Source: Locusta migratoria | Taxonomy: Eukaryota > Arthropoda > Insecta > Orthoptera > Acrididae | Length of the DNA: 64,000 nt | Direction of reading: 5' to 3' | Assembly: GCA_026315105.1 (NCBI GenBank) | Contig: CM048750.1 | Span: 163,212,549 to 163,276,548, forward strand | In this document: piece by piece, positions 55,104-64,000 of the stretch | Layout: each line of letters starts with the position of its first letter | Numbering within the stretch: position 1 is the first letter of the stretch | Made by a program: the position numbers and the translations under genes | Notes under the pieces: model-generated | Databases searched by the model: none | Seen by the model: the letters and a program-made list of their open reading frames with translations, nothing else | What the model was told of the DNA's origin: nothing

Positions 55104-56361
55104 CAGGGTGTTACAAAAAGGCACGGCCAAACTTTCAGAAAACATTCCTCACACACAAAGAAAGAAAATATCTTATTTAATTTCCATGTTAGAGCTCATT
55201 TTATTACTTCTCTTCAAATCACATTAATCACGGAATGGAAACACACAGCAATAGAGCGTACCAGCGTGACTTCAAACACTTTGTTACAGGAAATGTTCAA
55301 AATGTCCTTCGTTAGCGAGGATACATGCATCCACCCTCCGTCGCATGGAATCCCTGATGCGCTGATGCAGCCCTGGAGAATGGCGTATTGTATCACAGCC
55401 GTCCACAATACGAGCACGAAGAGTATCTACATTTGGTGCCGGGGTTGCGTAGACAAGAGCTTTTAAATGCCCCCATAAATGAAAGTCAAGAAGGTTGAGG
55501 TCAGGAGAGCGTGAAGGCCATGGAATTGGTCCGCCTCTACCAGTCCATCAGTCACCCCATCTGTTGTTGAGAAGTGTACGAATGTGTCGACTGAAATGTG
55601 CGGGAGCAATCAGCTGCTGATAGAGCCTGCACACGTTGTACATGGTACGAAAACAACTGGTTCTCCCGTAGCACTCTCCATACAGTGACGTGGTCAACAT
55701 TACCTTGTAAAGCAGCAACTTCTCTGACGCTGACATTAGGGTTATCGTCAACTGCAGGAAGAATTGCCTCGTTCATTGCAGGTGTCCTCGTCATTCTAGG
55801 TCTTCCCCAGTCGCGAGTCATAGACTGGAATGTTTCGTACTCCATAAGACGCCGATCAATTGCTTCGAACGTCTTCCTGTTGGGACACCTTCGTTTTGGA
55901 AATCTGTCTCGATACCAACGTACCGCGCCACGGCTATTGCCCCGTGCTAATCCATACATCAAATGGGCATCTGCCAACTCCGTATTTGTAATCATTGCAC
56001 TGACTGCAAATCCACGTTTGTGATGAACACTAACCAGTTGATGCTACGTACTGGTGTGCTTGATGCTAGTACTGTAGAGCAATGAGTCGCATGTCAACAC
56101 AAGCACTGAAGTCAACATTACCTTCCTTCAATGGGGCCACCTGGCGGTGAATCGAGGATGTGCAGTACATACTAACGAAACAATTGGGTATTTTGACAAT
56201 TGTCTGCACGAATTATTTCAATTTACATTGAAAGAGAAATAAAATGAGCTCTAACATGGAAATTAAGCGTTTCCGGACACATGTTCACATAACATATTTT
56301 CTTTCTTTGTGTGTGAGGAATGTTTCCTGACAGTTTGGCCGTACCTTTTTGTAACACCCTG
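55104..56361 (-). mobile_element. DDE transposon with DUF4817-type helix-turn-helix
   Basis: Terminal inverted repeats CAGGGTGTTACAAAAAGG and the complement of CAGGGTGTTACAAAAAGG (far end), about 70 bp long, inside TA (55102-55103, 56362-56363). The minus-strand frame from about 55995 reads ITNTELADAHLMYGLARGNS, RGAVRWYRDRFPKRRCPNRK, TFEAIDRRLMEYETF, GRPRMTRTPAMNEAILPAVD, and VTVWRVLRENQLFSYHVQRV, a DUF4817 plus HTH domain. Then, out of frame, APAHFSRHIRTLLNN, SRSPDLNLLDFHLWGHLKAL-like and RRRVDACILANEGHFEHFL. The first catalytic part is deleted between these. It is inserted in a LINE. Confidence 0.82.
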
Positions 56362-56363
56362 TA

Positions 56364-56560
56364 GAGCCAATGGAAGAAGAAGAAGAAAATACGCAGACCT
56401 GTAGAAGACTGCGAAAGACAGGACAGCATGGATAATTACCTTGTGAAATCCTGACTCTGGCAGGACGTTAATGATGATGATAGTCATTAATGTGTTTCAA
56501 AATCTTTCGACTACACACCGCAGATTTAGCATTGCTGGCCAGTTCAAAACCTGAGCTCAT
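56364..56560 (+). mobile_element. LINE tail followed by a direct repeat of 53453-53613
   Basis: 56364-56385 is the end of the LINE split by the DDE transposon. From about 56384 the sequence 'gaaaatacgcagacctgtagaagac...gttaatgatgatgat...ttagcattgctggccagt' repeats 53453-53613, about 85-90% alike by eye. Confidence 0.75.
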
Positions 56561-56689
56561 TTTCAAGCGTGGAATGTATATCGGAAAGATAGATCGGATA
56601 CAACTGGAGGAGGAGTGTTCGACAAAGATATTGTTTCTACTGAGATCGAGGTTGAAAGTAACTGTGACGTTATCTGGGCACGTATAACA

Positions 56690-57846
56690 GGTCTAAAAGA
56701 AATAAAGTTAATAGTTGGGTGTTTTTATCGGCCCCCCCAGTGCTGCTGTAGGAGCCATGGATGAAGGGCAACAGGCGGATTGTGTTTTTCTCGACTTCAA
56801 AAAGGCGTTCGACGCGGAGCCACACTGCAGACTGCTAAGATACGAGCTTATGGAATAGGTTCAGAGATTTGTGACTGGCTGGAAGACTTCCTAAGTAATA
56901 TAACGCAGTACGTTGTTCTCGACGGCGAGTGTTCATCAGAGACGAGTGTATAGTCAGGCGTGCCCCAGGGGAGTGTGATAGGACCGCTATCGTTTAGTAT
57001 CTATATAAATGATTTGATGGACAGATTAATTTGTAATTTGCGACTGTTTGCTGATGATGCTGTGGTGTATGGGAGGGTGATGTCTTTAACTGACCGTAAT
57101 AGCATACAGGATGACTTCTAGTTGGCGCGAAGAATGGCAGCTAGCTCTCAATGTAGAAAAATGTAAGGTGATGCGCATGAGTAGGAAAAACAATCCTATA
57201 ATGTTCGAATACAACATTAGTAGTGAGCTTCTTGATGCTGTCGCGTCGTTCAAATATCTAGGCGTAACATTGCAGAGCGATATGAAATGGAACGAACATG
57301 TAAGGACAGTTGTGAACAAGTCGGACAGGCGACTTCGGTTTATTGGGAGAATTTTGGGAAGGTGTACTTCACCTGTAAAGGAGACCGCGTATAAAACACT
57401 TGTACGACCACGTCTTGAGTATTGCTCAAGTGTTTGGGACCCGCAGCAGATCAGTTTAAAGGAAGACATAGAGGCGGTTCAGAGGCGAGCAGCTAGATTT
57501 GTTACCGGTAGGTTCGACCAATGCGCGAGTATCACGGAAATGCTCCGGCAACTCAATTGTGGATGGAGGAAAGACGACGTTCTTTTCGTGAAATTCTTTT
57601 GAGGAAATTTAGAGGGCCGGAATTTGAAGCTGAGTGTAGTACGATCTTGCTGCCGCCTACTTACATTTCGCGTAGTGATCACAAAGACAAGATAGGAGAA
57701 ATTAGGGCTCGTACGGAGGCATACAGGCATTCTTTTTTTCCTCGTTCCATTTGGGAGTGGAATAGGAAAGGAAATGCCTGGTAGTGGTACAGTGTACCCT
57801 CCGCCAGGCACCTTACGGTGAATTGCGGAGTATGTATGTAGATGTG
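56690..57846 (+). mobile_element. CR1/jockey-like LINE, well preserved (family 1b)
   Basis: Plus-strand: DCVFLDFKKAFDAEPHCRLL near 56785, GVPQGSVIGPLSFSIYINDL near 56965 (preceded by an in-frame stop), LFADDAVVYGRVMSL near 57045, then a 163-codon frame (57111-57602): WQLALNVEKCKVMRMSRKNN, VASFKYLGVTLQSDMKWNEH, TLVRPRLEYCSSVWDPQQIS, AARFVTGRFDQCASITEML. It ends 'gagtatgtatgtagatg'. The 3' end lies about 50 bp from the GPCR TM5 exon. Confidence 0.92.
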
Positions 57847-57894
57847 GCGTAGTACTTGCTGAGATTAGTAACGGCTGTGGTGAGCAGTACGTAC

Positions 57895-58176
57895 CGCAGT
57901 TGCCGGAGGCCGCGTAGGCGCGGCCGTTGGCGCTGGAGGAGAGCGTGCCGCTGCGGCTGCTGCCGTGGCCCGGGATGGTGTCGGAGCGCCAGAGGACGCG
58001 CACGATCTGGTAGTAGGCGACCGACATGAAGAGCAGCGGCAGCGTGTACAGCAGCAGGCTCTTGGCGCCGTGGAACACCATCTCCGAGTCGTAGCTCCAG
58101 GTGCTCTCGCACTGCGTCAGCAGCACCGAGTCCCAGTCGCGGCCGCGCGCGCGCAGCACCACCAGCTCCGGGATGT
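57895..58176 (-). CDS. Peptide GPCR exon (ECL2, TM5, start of ICL3), orexin/allatotropin-receptor type
   Basis: First visible exon of a G-protein-coupled receptor for a neuropeptide, a plasma-membrane protein. The 282-bp exon has an acceptor ending GCAG at 58177-58180 and a donor G|GTACGT at 57894. It starts and ends in phase 1. The 94 residues begin DIPELVVL. Cys23, in TQCEST, is the expected ECL2 cysteine that bonds to TM3. TM5 runs from about residue 40 to 63 with the conserved Pro47 and Tyr56, followed by QIVRVLW and the motif RSDTIPGH, then a Ser/Gly-rich third loop. Loop and TM5 resemble orexin and insect allatotropin receptors. The exon is very GC-rich compared with the surrounding AT-rich introns. 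Exons for TM1-TM4 are not in the window. Confidence 0.88.
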
Positions 58177-58295
58177 CTGCGGGCACGAGCGTGTCATCAG
58201 GCACACAGCAGCTGCACGCAGCCAAGGGTGAGACAGGCAAATGATCCCTGGCCTGTAAACTGCACGGAAAGCGAATGGGGGGGGGGTTAATCATA

Positions 58296-59366
58296 CAATA
58301 AAGGCTTTCCGGAAGGCTTTTGATACTGTACCTCACAAGCGGCTTCTAATGAAATTGCGTGCTTATGGAATATCTTCCCAATTGTGCGATTGAATTCACG
58401 ATTTCCTATCAGAAAGGACACAGTTCGTTGTAATTGACGGTAAGTCATCGAGTAAAACAGAAGTGATATCTGGCGTTCCACAGGGAAGCGTTATAGGTCC
58501 CCTACTCTTCCTTGTGTTTATCCTTGTGTGACAATCTGAATAGTTCCCTTAGACTGTTCGTGGATGATGCTGTCGTTTATCGGTTAGTGAAGTCAACAGA
58601 GGATCAAAAGCAACTGCAAAGCGATTTAGACAAAATTTCTACTTGGTGCGAAAATTAGCAATTGACACTAAATAAAGAAAAGTGTGAAGTAATACACACG
58701 AACACTAAAAGAAATCCACTGAACTTCAATTACGCCATAAATCAGTCAAATATTAAGGTCGTAAATTCTACCAAATACCTAAGAGTTACAATTACGAACA
58801 ACTTTGACTGGAGAGAACACATAGAAAATATTGTGGGGAAGGGGAATCAAAGATTACGTTTCATTGGCAGAACACTTCGAAAATGCACCAGCTCCACCAA
58901 AAAGACTGCCTACATCACACTTGTGCGTCCTCTCCTGGAGTACTGTTGCTCCTTGTGGGACCCTCACCAGGTGGGACTGACGGAAGATATTGAGAAGATT
59001 CAGAGAAGGGCAGCTTGTTTTGTTTTATCACGTTACGGGGGGGGGGGGGGGAAGCGTCACGGAAATGTTGCACGAATTGGGGTGGAAATCATTAAAAGAA
59101 AGACGTTATTCATTGCGGCGTGATCTGTTTGCGAAGTTTCAATCACGGACTTTTACTTCTGAATGTAAAAATATTTTGCTAGCACCCACCTACTTAGGGT
59201 GACATGACCATCCCAATAATCGATCGAAAACGGAACGATTTAGGTGTTCTTTCTTCCCATGCGCTATTACGGAATGGAACGGTAGAGAAAAGTTATGAAA
59301 GTAATTAATGAACCCTCTGCCAGGCACTTAAATGTGATTTTCAGAGTATCTATGTAGATGTGGCAT
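58296..59366 (+). mobile_element. CR1/jockey-like LINE (family 1)
   Basis: Plus-strand: AFRKAFDTVPHKRLLMKLRA near 58300, SGVPQGSVIGPLLFLVF near 58475, LFVDDAVVYRLVKSTEDQKQ (FADD to FVDD), then a 153-codon frame (58662-59123): TLNKEKCEVIHTNTKRNPLN, VNSTKYLRVTITNNFDWREH, LVRPLLEYCCSLWDPHQVGL, VQRRAACFVLSRY-like. A run of about 14 G at 59037-59051 breaks the frame. Tail 'gagtatctatgtagatg'. It lies in the intron upstream of the TM5 exon. Confidence 0.92.
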
Positions 59367-59449
59367 CTAAGGCTTTCCCGGCGTAATAAATCTTGATAGT
59401 CCTTCTGGGTATGCTGCCGGACACTAAAAACAAACTGGTCCGATGTTTC

Positions 59450-59652
59450 AAAAATGTTCAAATGTTTGTAAATCGATGGGACTCAACTGCTTGGCTATTA
59501 GTTCCTAGCTTACAAGCTATTTAATCTAAGGTAAACTAAACTAAGGACAAAACAGACACCCAAGCCCGAGGGGGGGAATCGAACCCCCGACGACGGACGG
59601 CCGCGCGCACCGCAACACGGCGCTCCAGTACGCGCGTCTAATCCGCCGCGGC
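59450..59652 (-). mobile_element. tRNA-derived SINE, subfamily as at 1582
   Basis: Minus-strand head 'gccgcggcggattagacgcgcg', B box 'gggggttcgattccc'. Approximate duplications GTCCGATGTTTC / GTCCGATATTTC (59438-59449, 59653-59664). It shares the 'taatctaaggtaaactaaac' insert with the copy at 1582. Confidence 0.85.
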
Positions 59653-59875
59653 GTCCGATATTTCGTCGATCCAACTGTCCGCCATCCTCCGGAACGCTGT
59701 TGCTGCTGAGTCCCGTCGAGTACTGAGGGTAGAGCCGTATTCTCCGTCCTATATAGGCGTCGCGCGCGTGTGTGCGGCGCATGAGCCACCTTCCAAGATT
59801 GCTACGTACGGGACGTGTACTAGTGGCGCCGCCCCTGGTGGGACATCGGTACAACGATATATCGATTATCGTTGA

Positions 59876-60690
59876 TCAAACACTGGCGCAGGATTCGTCA
59901 CAGATCCTTGCAGTTTGATGTTTTTTTAAAAGCGGGTTCCACGATCTGCTGAGAGAAAAACCCTTGTCTCGATTAATCATATTGTCCGCCAATCTAATTT
60001 CAATTGCTTCTTTGTAGACACTGTCCAAAAAAACGGAGATGTGAGTAATTATGAGGGTCTCGTCAAATTGCATTGTCCCTCAGTTAAACAATGTTCTGCC
60101 ACAGCAGATTTTTCAGGCTGCAGCGGTCTCATGTGGCGACAATGTTCCACGCATCTATCTTTGACAGTGCACACAGATCGGCCGATGTACGCCTGGCAAG
60201 GTATTCTATAAACACCAGGCTTCCTAAGACCTAGGTCATCTTTTACAGAACCAAGCAGTGCCCTAATTTAGCTGGGATGGCGAAAACCACTCTTGATATT
60301 AAAGTATTTTAAAAGTCTTCCAACTTTGAAAGAGACGCCCCCGCTTTATATTCCCCTTCGTGGACCCCTGGCAATGGTCCAAACTCCATGGCTCGATGAA
60401 TTTGTTTGTCAGAATAACCGTTTTCTTTAAAGACGGTCTTCAGATGTTCAAGTTCAGGACTTGTCATAACTTGAAACTTTCCAGCTGAGATGTCGTGATC
60501 CATGCGAAAAATTCCGCTGGCGTTTCGCTTTTGACTGCGGAAGGCATCCTTGCAGGTGAACCTGCGAACTGCAAGGGAACTCGAGTGAGCGCCGTATTAG
60601 GCCATACAGACAGCGCCACTATCAATCGCGTGACGTCGCCTGCTCTATGATCTCTGATATTGCCTACATTCTTGATTGAAAGTAATCGGT
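59876..60690 (-). mobile_element. Penelope-like element, 3' part
   Basis: Minus-strand. Upstream (60309-60503): TSPELEHLKTVFKENGYSDK, QIHRAMEFGPLPG, the linker between reverse transcriptase and endonuclease. Then, in broken frames, a GIY-YIG-like nuclease: VYRIPCQAYIGRSVCTVKDR, CVEHCRHM, EKSAVAEHCL, and YKEAIEIRLADNMINRDKGF (59876-60073). The end of the frame is followed by the untranslated part. 60540-60680 carries sequence also found, inverted, at 62880-63010. Confidence 0.85.
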
Positions 60691-60699
60691 TGTCAGAAT

Positions 60700-60740
60700 G
60701 AAATTTTCACTCTGGAAACATCACTTAGGCTGTGGCTACA
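60700..60740 (-). repeat. SINE family B scrap
   Basis: 'gaaattttcactctggaaacatcacttaggctgtggct' joins the 3' end of a family B unit directly to its 5' part, as in the head-to-tail or inverted junctions of the arrays. About 40 bp only. Confidence 0.6.
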
Positions 60741-60810
60741 ACACACCGAACAAGAACAAACAAAAACGATCAGCGTCCGCAACGAAGAGAACTAACCATA
60801 GACCCGCCGC

Positions 60811-60838
60811 CCCCCCCCCCCCAAAAAAAAAAAAAAAG
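60811..60838. repeat. Poly(C)/poly(A) run
   Basis: 'ccccccccccccccc' followed by 'aaaaaaaaaaaaaaa'. The length may be uncertain in the assembly. Confidence 0.9.
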
Positions 60839-60964
60839 TTTCAATCGCTTTGTCACACTGTCGCTCCATTGTTGAAAGCCAGATTTTGCCCAGTTTCAAT
60901 ACCTTCCTCTTTCCTGTTAAAATTATTTCTGTGTTGGAAAATCTCTATGGCCTCTCTGTGCATG

Positions 60965-62375
60965 ATAACAAAATCGCTCAAAAGAGGAAAGGCCGCTGAA
61001 CCTGAGGGGATAGTAGTTCGATGTTACACACAGTACACGAAGGAACTTGCCCCCCCTTCTTCCAGCTTCTAGAAGAGCGTAACATTCCAAAAAATTGGAA
61101 AATGGCGCAGGTCATCTCCGTTTTAAAGAAGGGACGTTGAACAGATGTGCAGAACTATAGTTCAATATCTCTAATTTTCGTCTGTGGTAGAATTTTGGAA
61201 CACGTATTATGTTAGAGTACATTGACTTTTCTGGAGACAAGAAATCTGTAGTAATCATCATGGGTTTCGAAAAAGGCGATCGTGTGAAACCCAGCTCGCG
61301 CTATTCGTCAGCGAAATTCAGACGGCCATAGACAAGGGTTCTCAAGTAGACGCCGTGTTTCTTGACTTCCGCAAGATACAGTTCCCCACAGTCGTTTAAT
61401 GAACAAGGTATGAGCCTATAGTCTGTCAGACCAACTGTGAGATTAGATTGAGGAGTTCCTAGATAATAGAACGCAGCATGTAATTCTCAATGGAGAGGTC
61501 TTCCGAAATAATAGTGATGTCAGGTGTGCCACAGGGGAGTGTCGTGGGACCTTAACTATTCACAATGCGTATAAATGACCTTATAGGAAGTTCACTGAGG
61601 CTTTTTGCGAATGATGCTGTAGTATGTCGAGAGATGGAAAATTGTCTTGAAATGCAGGAGGATTTTCAACCAATTGACGCATGGTGCAGGTCAACTGAAT
61701 CTCAATGTAGACAAGTGTGATGTGCTACGAATACTTAGAAAGAAAGATCCTTTATCATTTAGCTATACTATAGGAGGTCAGCAATTGGAAGCAGTTAATT
61801 CCGTAATTAATCTGGGAGCAGGTATTAGGAGTGATTTAAAATGTAACGACCATACAAAATTAGCCGGTAAAGCAGATGCCAGACAGATTTATTGGAAGAA
61901 TCCTAAGGAAATGCAGTCCGAAAAGGAAGGAAGTAGGTTACAGTACACTGGTTCACCCACTGCTTGAATGCTGTTCATCGGTGTGGGATCCATGTCAGGT
62001 GTGCTTGATAGAGGAGGTTTAGAAGATCCAACGGACAGCAGCGTGCATCGTTGCAGGATCATTTAGTAATCGTGAAAGCGTTACGGAGATGATCGATAAA
62101 CTCCATTGGAAGACTCTGCAAGAGAGACGTTCTGTATCTCATTATGGACTTTTGTCGAAGTTTCGAGAACATACCTTTACCGAGGAGGCAAGAAATATAT
62201 TGCTCCCTCCAGCGTATATCTCGCGAAGAGATCATGAGGATAAAATCAGAGAGATTGGAGCTCCCACAGAGGCATACCGACAATCTTTCTTTGCGCCAAC
62301 AATATTTGACTGGAATAGGAGGGAGAACCGATAGCGGTACTCAAGGTACCCTCAGCCACACACCGTCAGCTGGCT
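60965..62375 (+). mobile_element. CR1/jockey-like LINE, long but degraded (family 1b)
   Basis: Plus-strand: LLEERNIPKNWKMAQVISVL near 61065, a mutated 'LDFRK' at 61360, SGVPQGSVVGP near 61520, LFANDAVVCREMENC near 61595 (FADD to FAND, catalytically dead), LNLNVDKCDVLRILRKKDPL, VNSVINLGAGIRSDLKCN, LHWKTLQERRSVSHYGLLSK. The 3' end carries a SINE at 62387, after which the tail 'atggatgtagatgtagatagatgtagatg' follows. Confidence 0.88.
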
Positions 62376-62386
62376 TGCGGAGTATG

Positions 62387-62579
62387 TTCAAATGTTTGTA
62401 AAGCTTATGGGACTTAACTACGTGGTCATCAGCCCCTTAACTTACAAACTAGTTATGACCTACTTACGAACTAGGACGGCACAAATATCTATGCCCGAGG
62501 GGGGATTCGAACCCCCGACCGTAGTGGCCGTGCAGACCGTGACTGAAGCGCCTCAGTCCCCTCGGCCACCGCGGCCGGC
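62387..62579 (-). mobile_element. SINE family A, inserted at the LINE 3' end
   Basis: Minus-strand full-length copy with a perfect 11-bp duplication TGCGGAGTATG (62376-62386, 62580-62590), so it inserted just before the LINE's GTAGAT tail. The head is intact: 'gccggccgcggtggccgagggg'. Confidence 0.93.
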
Positions 62580-62620
62580 TGCGGAGTATGGATGTAGATG
62601 TAGATAGATGTAGATGTCTT
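62580..62620 (+). repeat. (GTAGAT)n tail of the LINE
   Basis: 'ggatgtagatgtagatagatgtagatgtc' is the microsatellite-like 3' tail common to family 1 LINEs here; it belongs to the LINE at 60965. Confidence 0.85.
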
Positions 62621-62627
62621 TGCTGGT

Positions 62628-62709
62628 TGGTCTCGTTAAATTTTATTTATTTTTACCTTCTTGAACATGTTTATCAAGAAGGTGACTATGAAATAAAATT
62701 TAACGAGAC
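62628..62709. repeat. Hairpin with about 36-bp arms
   Basis: 'gtctcgttaaattttatttatt...ccttcttga' pairs with 'tcaagaagg...aaataaaatttaacgagac' around a short loop 'acatgttta'. It lies at the left edge of the Penelope-like fragment. Confidence 0.85.
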
Positions 62710-63066
62710 GAGCGTCATAGCAGATACATCATATTATCATCCACGTGGAATGCACAGAGACGCTACAGATATTTTCAAACACCGAAATAATTTTAACAGG
62801 AAAGAGGAAGATGTAAAACTGGACAAAATTTGGAATGTTAACATTGCAGCGACAATCTGAAAATGATTATTTTCAATCGAGAATGTTGGCAATAGTTCAT
62901 AGAGCAGGCGACGTCACGTGATTGACAGTGACGTTTTCTCGATGGCCTATGTATACGGCGCTCACTCGAGTTCCCTTGCAGTTTGCCTTTTCACCTTGAT
63001 GCCTTGTGTGAAGTGTTCCCCAAATCATTCTGAATCCAATCGCCGTGAGGATTTGCCGCGTGGTTC
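62670..63066 (+). mobile_element. Penelope-like element, 3' end plus junction sequence
   Basis: Plus-strand: RDATDIFKHRNNFNRKEED, KLDKIWNVNIAATI, the last part of a Penelope endonuclease ORF (.REAIEI...NNFNREEG..L...W). After the stop, 62880-63010 is homologous in inverse to 60540-60680 of the minus-strand element. It ends where a SINE fragment begins at about 63070. Confidence 0.75.
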
Positions 63067-63067
63067 A

Positions 63068-63148
63068 ACTGTTCAACTGTTTTTAAATCTTATGGGACTT
63101 AACTACGGGGTCATCAGTCCCTAAACTTACAAACTACTTATGAACTAG
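63068..63148 (-). mobile_element. SINE family A, 3' piece only
   Basis: 'cttatgggacttaactacggggtcatcagtccctaaacttacaaactacttatgaacta' is the family tail (minus strand). The tRNA half is missing and the sequence changes to Penelope-like at 63149. Confidence 0.85.
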
Positions 63149-64000
63149 CGTAAAATACTCTCGGTGTTCTTGCCGCGTCAAATATGGGTAGGAGCCCAAG
63201 CTTTCGACTATATCCCCCATAGTCGTCGTCAGGGGTAAAACTGACTGCCGTGAACTGGAGGCGTCCGTTTATATAACCAGGAGACGGCTTCTCATTGGCT
63301 AGCTTACGTCATAGCGGTAATGGCGCGTACTCGGGTGGTGCCATCTGACCACCTAGAATTTTCTAGCGCGCTCTATTCCGCGTTGTTAGCAGCGCCATCT
63401 CTCGCAGCAGGCGGTAATCTGCGGGAAGTACTAAAGGTTCTGGGAGCCAACCTCTGTTCCTTCTCCTTCTCCAGTGCTCGCTTCCATGCATTGCTAAGTG
63501 CATATCCGGAGTCTCTATTGATATTATTATCACATAATCTAATTTCAATCGCCTCCCTGATGACAGAATCCCAGTAGTTGGAAGAGTGAGCCAGTACTCT
63601 CGTTTCTTCAAACAAAATGCGGTGTTTGTTTAACAGGCTGTGCTCAACCACCGCAGATTTTTCTAAATGCCTGTATTTCAGGTGACGCTGATGTTCAACG
63701 CAGCGTTCAGAAACAGTTCTTATTGATTGCCCCACGTAATTTTTGCCACACTCGCACGGAATACTGTATATTCCCGGCACTCTCAGACCGAGGTTGTCTT
63801 TGATGGGTGGCATCATTTCTCTTATCTTCTTGGGAGGACGAAAGACAGGTTGGATCCCCTGCCTATTTAGGACTCTTCCGATTTTACTACTTGTTGCACC
63901 GCAGAATGGAAGCCGTGCGATGTGTTGGTCCTCTTGATTTATTGAAATAGCATCCTGTCTAGGTTTCCTCGACAGTGTGGACCTAATATCACGGGAGGAA
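63149..64000 (-). mobile_element. Penelope-like element with intact GIY-YIG domain (runs off window)
   Basis: Minus-strand. The open frame ends at 63373 and continues up to the window edge. In order: ARLPFCGATSSKIGRVLNR, QGIQPVFRPPKKIREMMPPI, then the GIY-YIG endonuclease: VPGIYSIPCECGKNYVGQSI, RTVSERCVEHQRHLKY, EKSAVVEHSLLNKHRI, VIREAIEIRLCDNNINRDSG. The GIY and YVG motifs, the CxC and HxxxH-like residues and the Arg and Glu expected for catalysis are all there. Reverse transcriptase must lie beyond 64000. The untranslated part (63149-63372) carries a hammerhead-like core. Confidence 0.92.
63190..63240 (-). ncRNA. Hammerhead-like core in Penelope-like element UTR
   Basis: Minus strand: CTGACGA, then a hairpin GACTAT-loop-ATAGTC (perfect), GAAA, then AGC-TTGG-GCT as a 3-bp stem III, followed by C (cleavage position). 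All core bases CUGANGA and GAAA are present, with one extra C before stem II. The two strands flanking the core do not pair well as stem I. Penelope-like elements are known to carry hammerhead ribozymes in this position. Confidence 0.6.

Noticed and set aside
57479..58336. A 285-codon minus-strand open frame taken as one protein
   Set aside because: Only 57895-58176 resembles a GPCR and is bounded by good splice sites. The rest is the antisense of the LINE at 56690 and intron sequence.
58177..64000. Upstream TM1-TM4 exons of the receptor within the window
   Set aside because: I scanned the minus-strand frames and saw no DRY-type motif or transmembrane exon with a phase-1 donor; everything recognisable is LINE, SINE or Penelope-like.

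Overview
This is animal nuclear DNA, most likely from a large insect genome; an orthopteran (grasshopper or locust type) is my best guess. The reasons are long introns packed with transposons, several tRNA-derived SINE families repeated through the window, mariner, Tc1, piggyBac, hAT and Harbinger DNA transposons, RTE and CR1/jockey-like LINEs, and Penelope-like elements with GIY-YIG endonucleases. There is no operon structure, CRISPR array or bacterial gene. The taxonomic guess is inference from repeat content and cannot be proved here.

One host gene is convincing. Four exons on the minus strand (57895-58176, 42423-42585, 28590-28702, 11139-11362) splice in phase, with GT/AG boundaries, into the C-terminal half of a rhodopsin-family peptide GPCR: second extracellular loop, TM5, third intracellular loop, TM6, TM7 with NPxxY, helix 8 and a cysteine-rich tail ending at a stop codon. 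Its closest family resemblance is the orexin-receptor type, which in insects is the allatotropin receptor. The exons for the N-terminus and TM1-TM4 must lie beyond position 64000. The three introns are about 15.3, 13.7 and 17.2 kb, so almost everything from 11 to 58 kb is intron.

Layout. 0-11 kb, downstream of the gene: a mariner with a nested SINE, a LINE tail with a 183-bp tandem duplication, a palindromic mariner derivative, CR1-like LINEs, and a Tc1 element split by a foldback element and a LINE. 11.4-28.6 kb (last intron): nested inverted repeats, two hAT-like MITEs with 8-bp target duplications, LINE fragments, a decayed piggyBac inside a large inverted repeat whose two ends carry hammerhead-ribozyme-like motifs, and foldback elements. 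28.7-42.4 kb: a hAT-like element, an inverted SINE pair, foldback elements with nested hairpins and microsatellites, a Harbinger element with MADF and transposase fragments, hAT remnants, Tc1 fragments and a LINE. 42.6-57.9 kb: LINEs, a SINE array of three identical 300-bp units plus one inverted unit, a second array of the same design, RTE LINEs, a second piggyBac, a DUF4817-type DDE transposon, and a CR1-like LINE next to the exon. 58.2-64 kb: two more CR1-like LINEs, SINEs and three Penelope-like fragments, one with a hammerhead-like core.

Many insertions can be ordered because target-site duplications and reconstructed junctions show which element is nested in which. The most unusual signals are (1) multimeric SINE arrays ending in an inverted unit but bounded by one target duplication, (2) a recurring class of inverted repeats carrying hammerhead-like cores, and (3) a foldback element with hairpins nested in hairpins.
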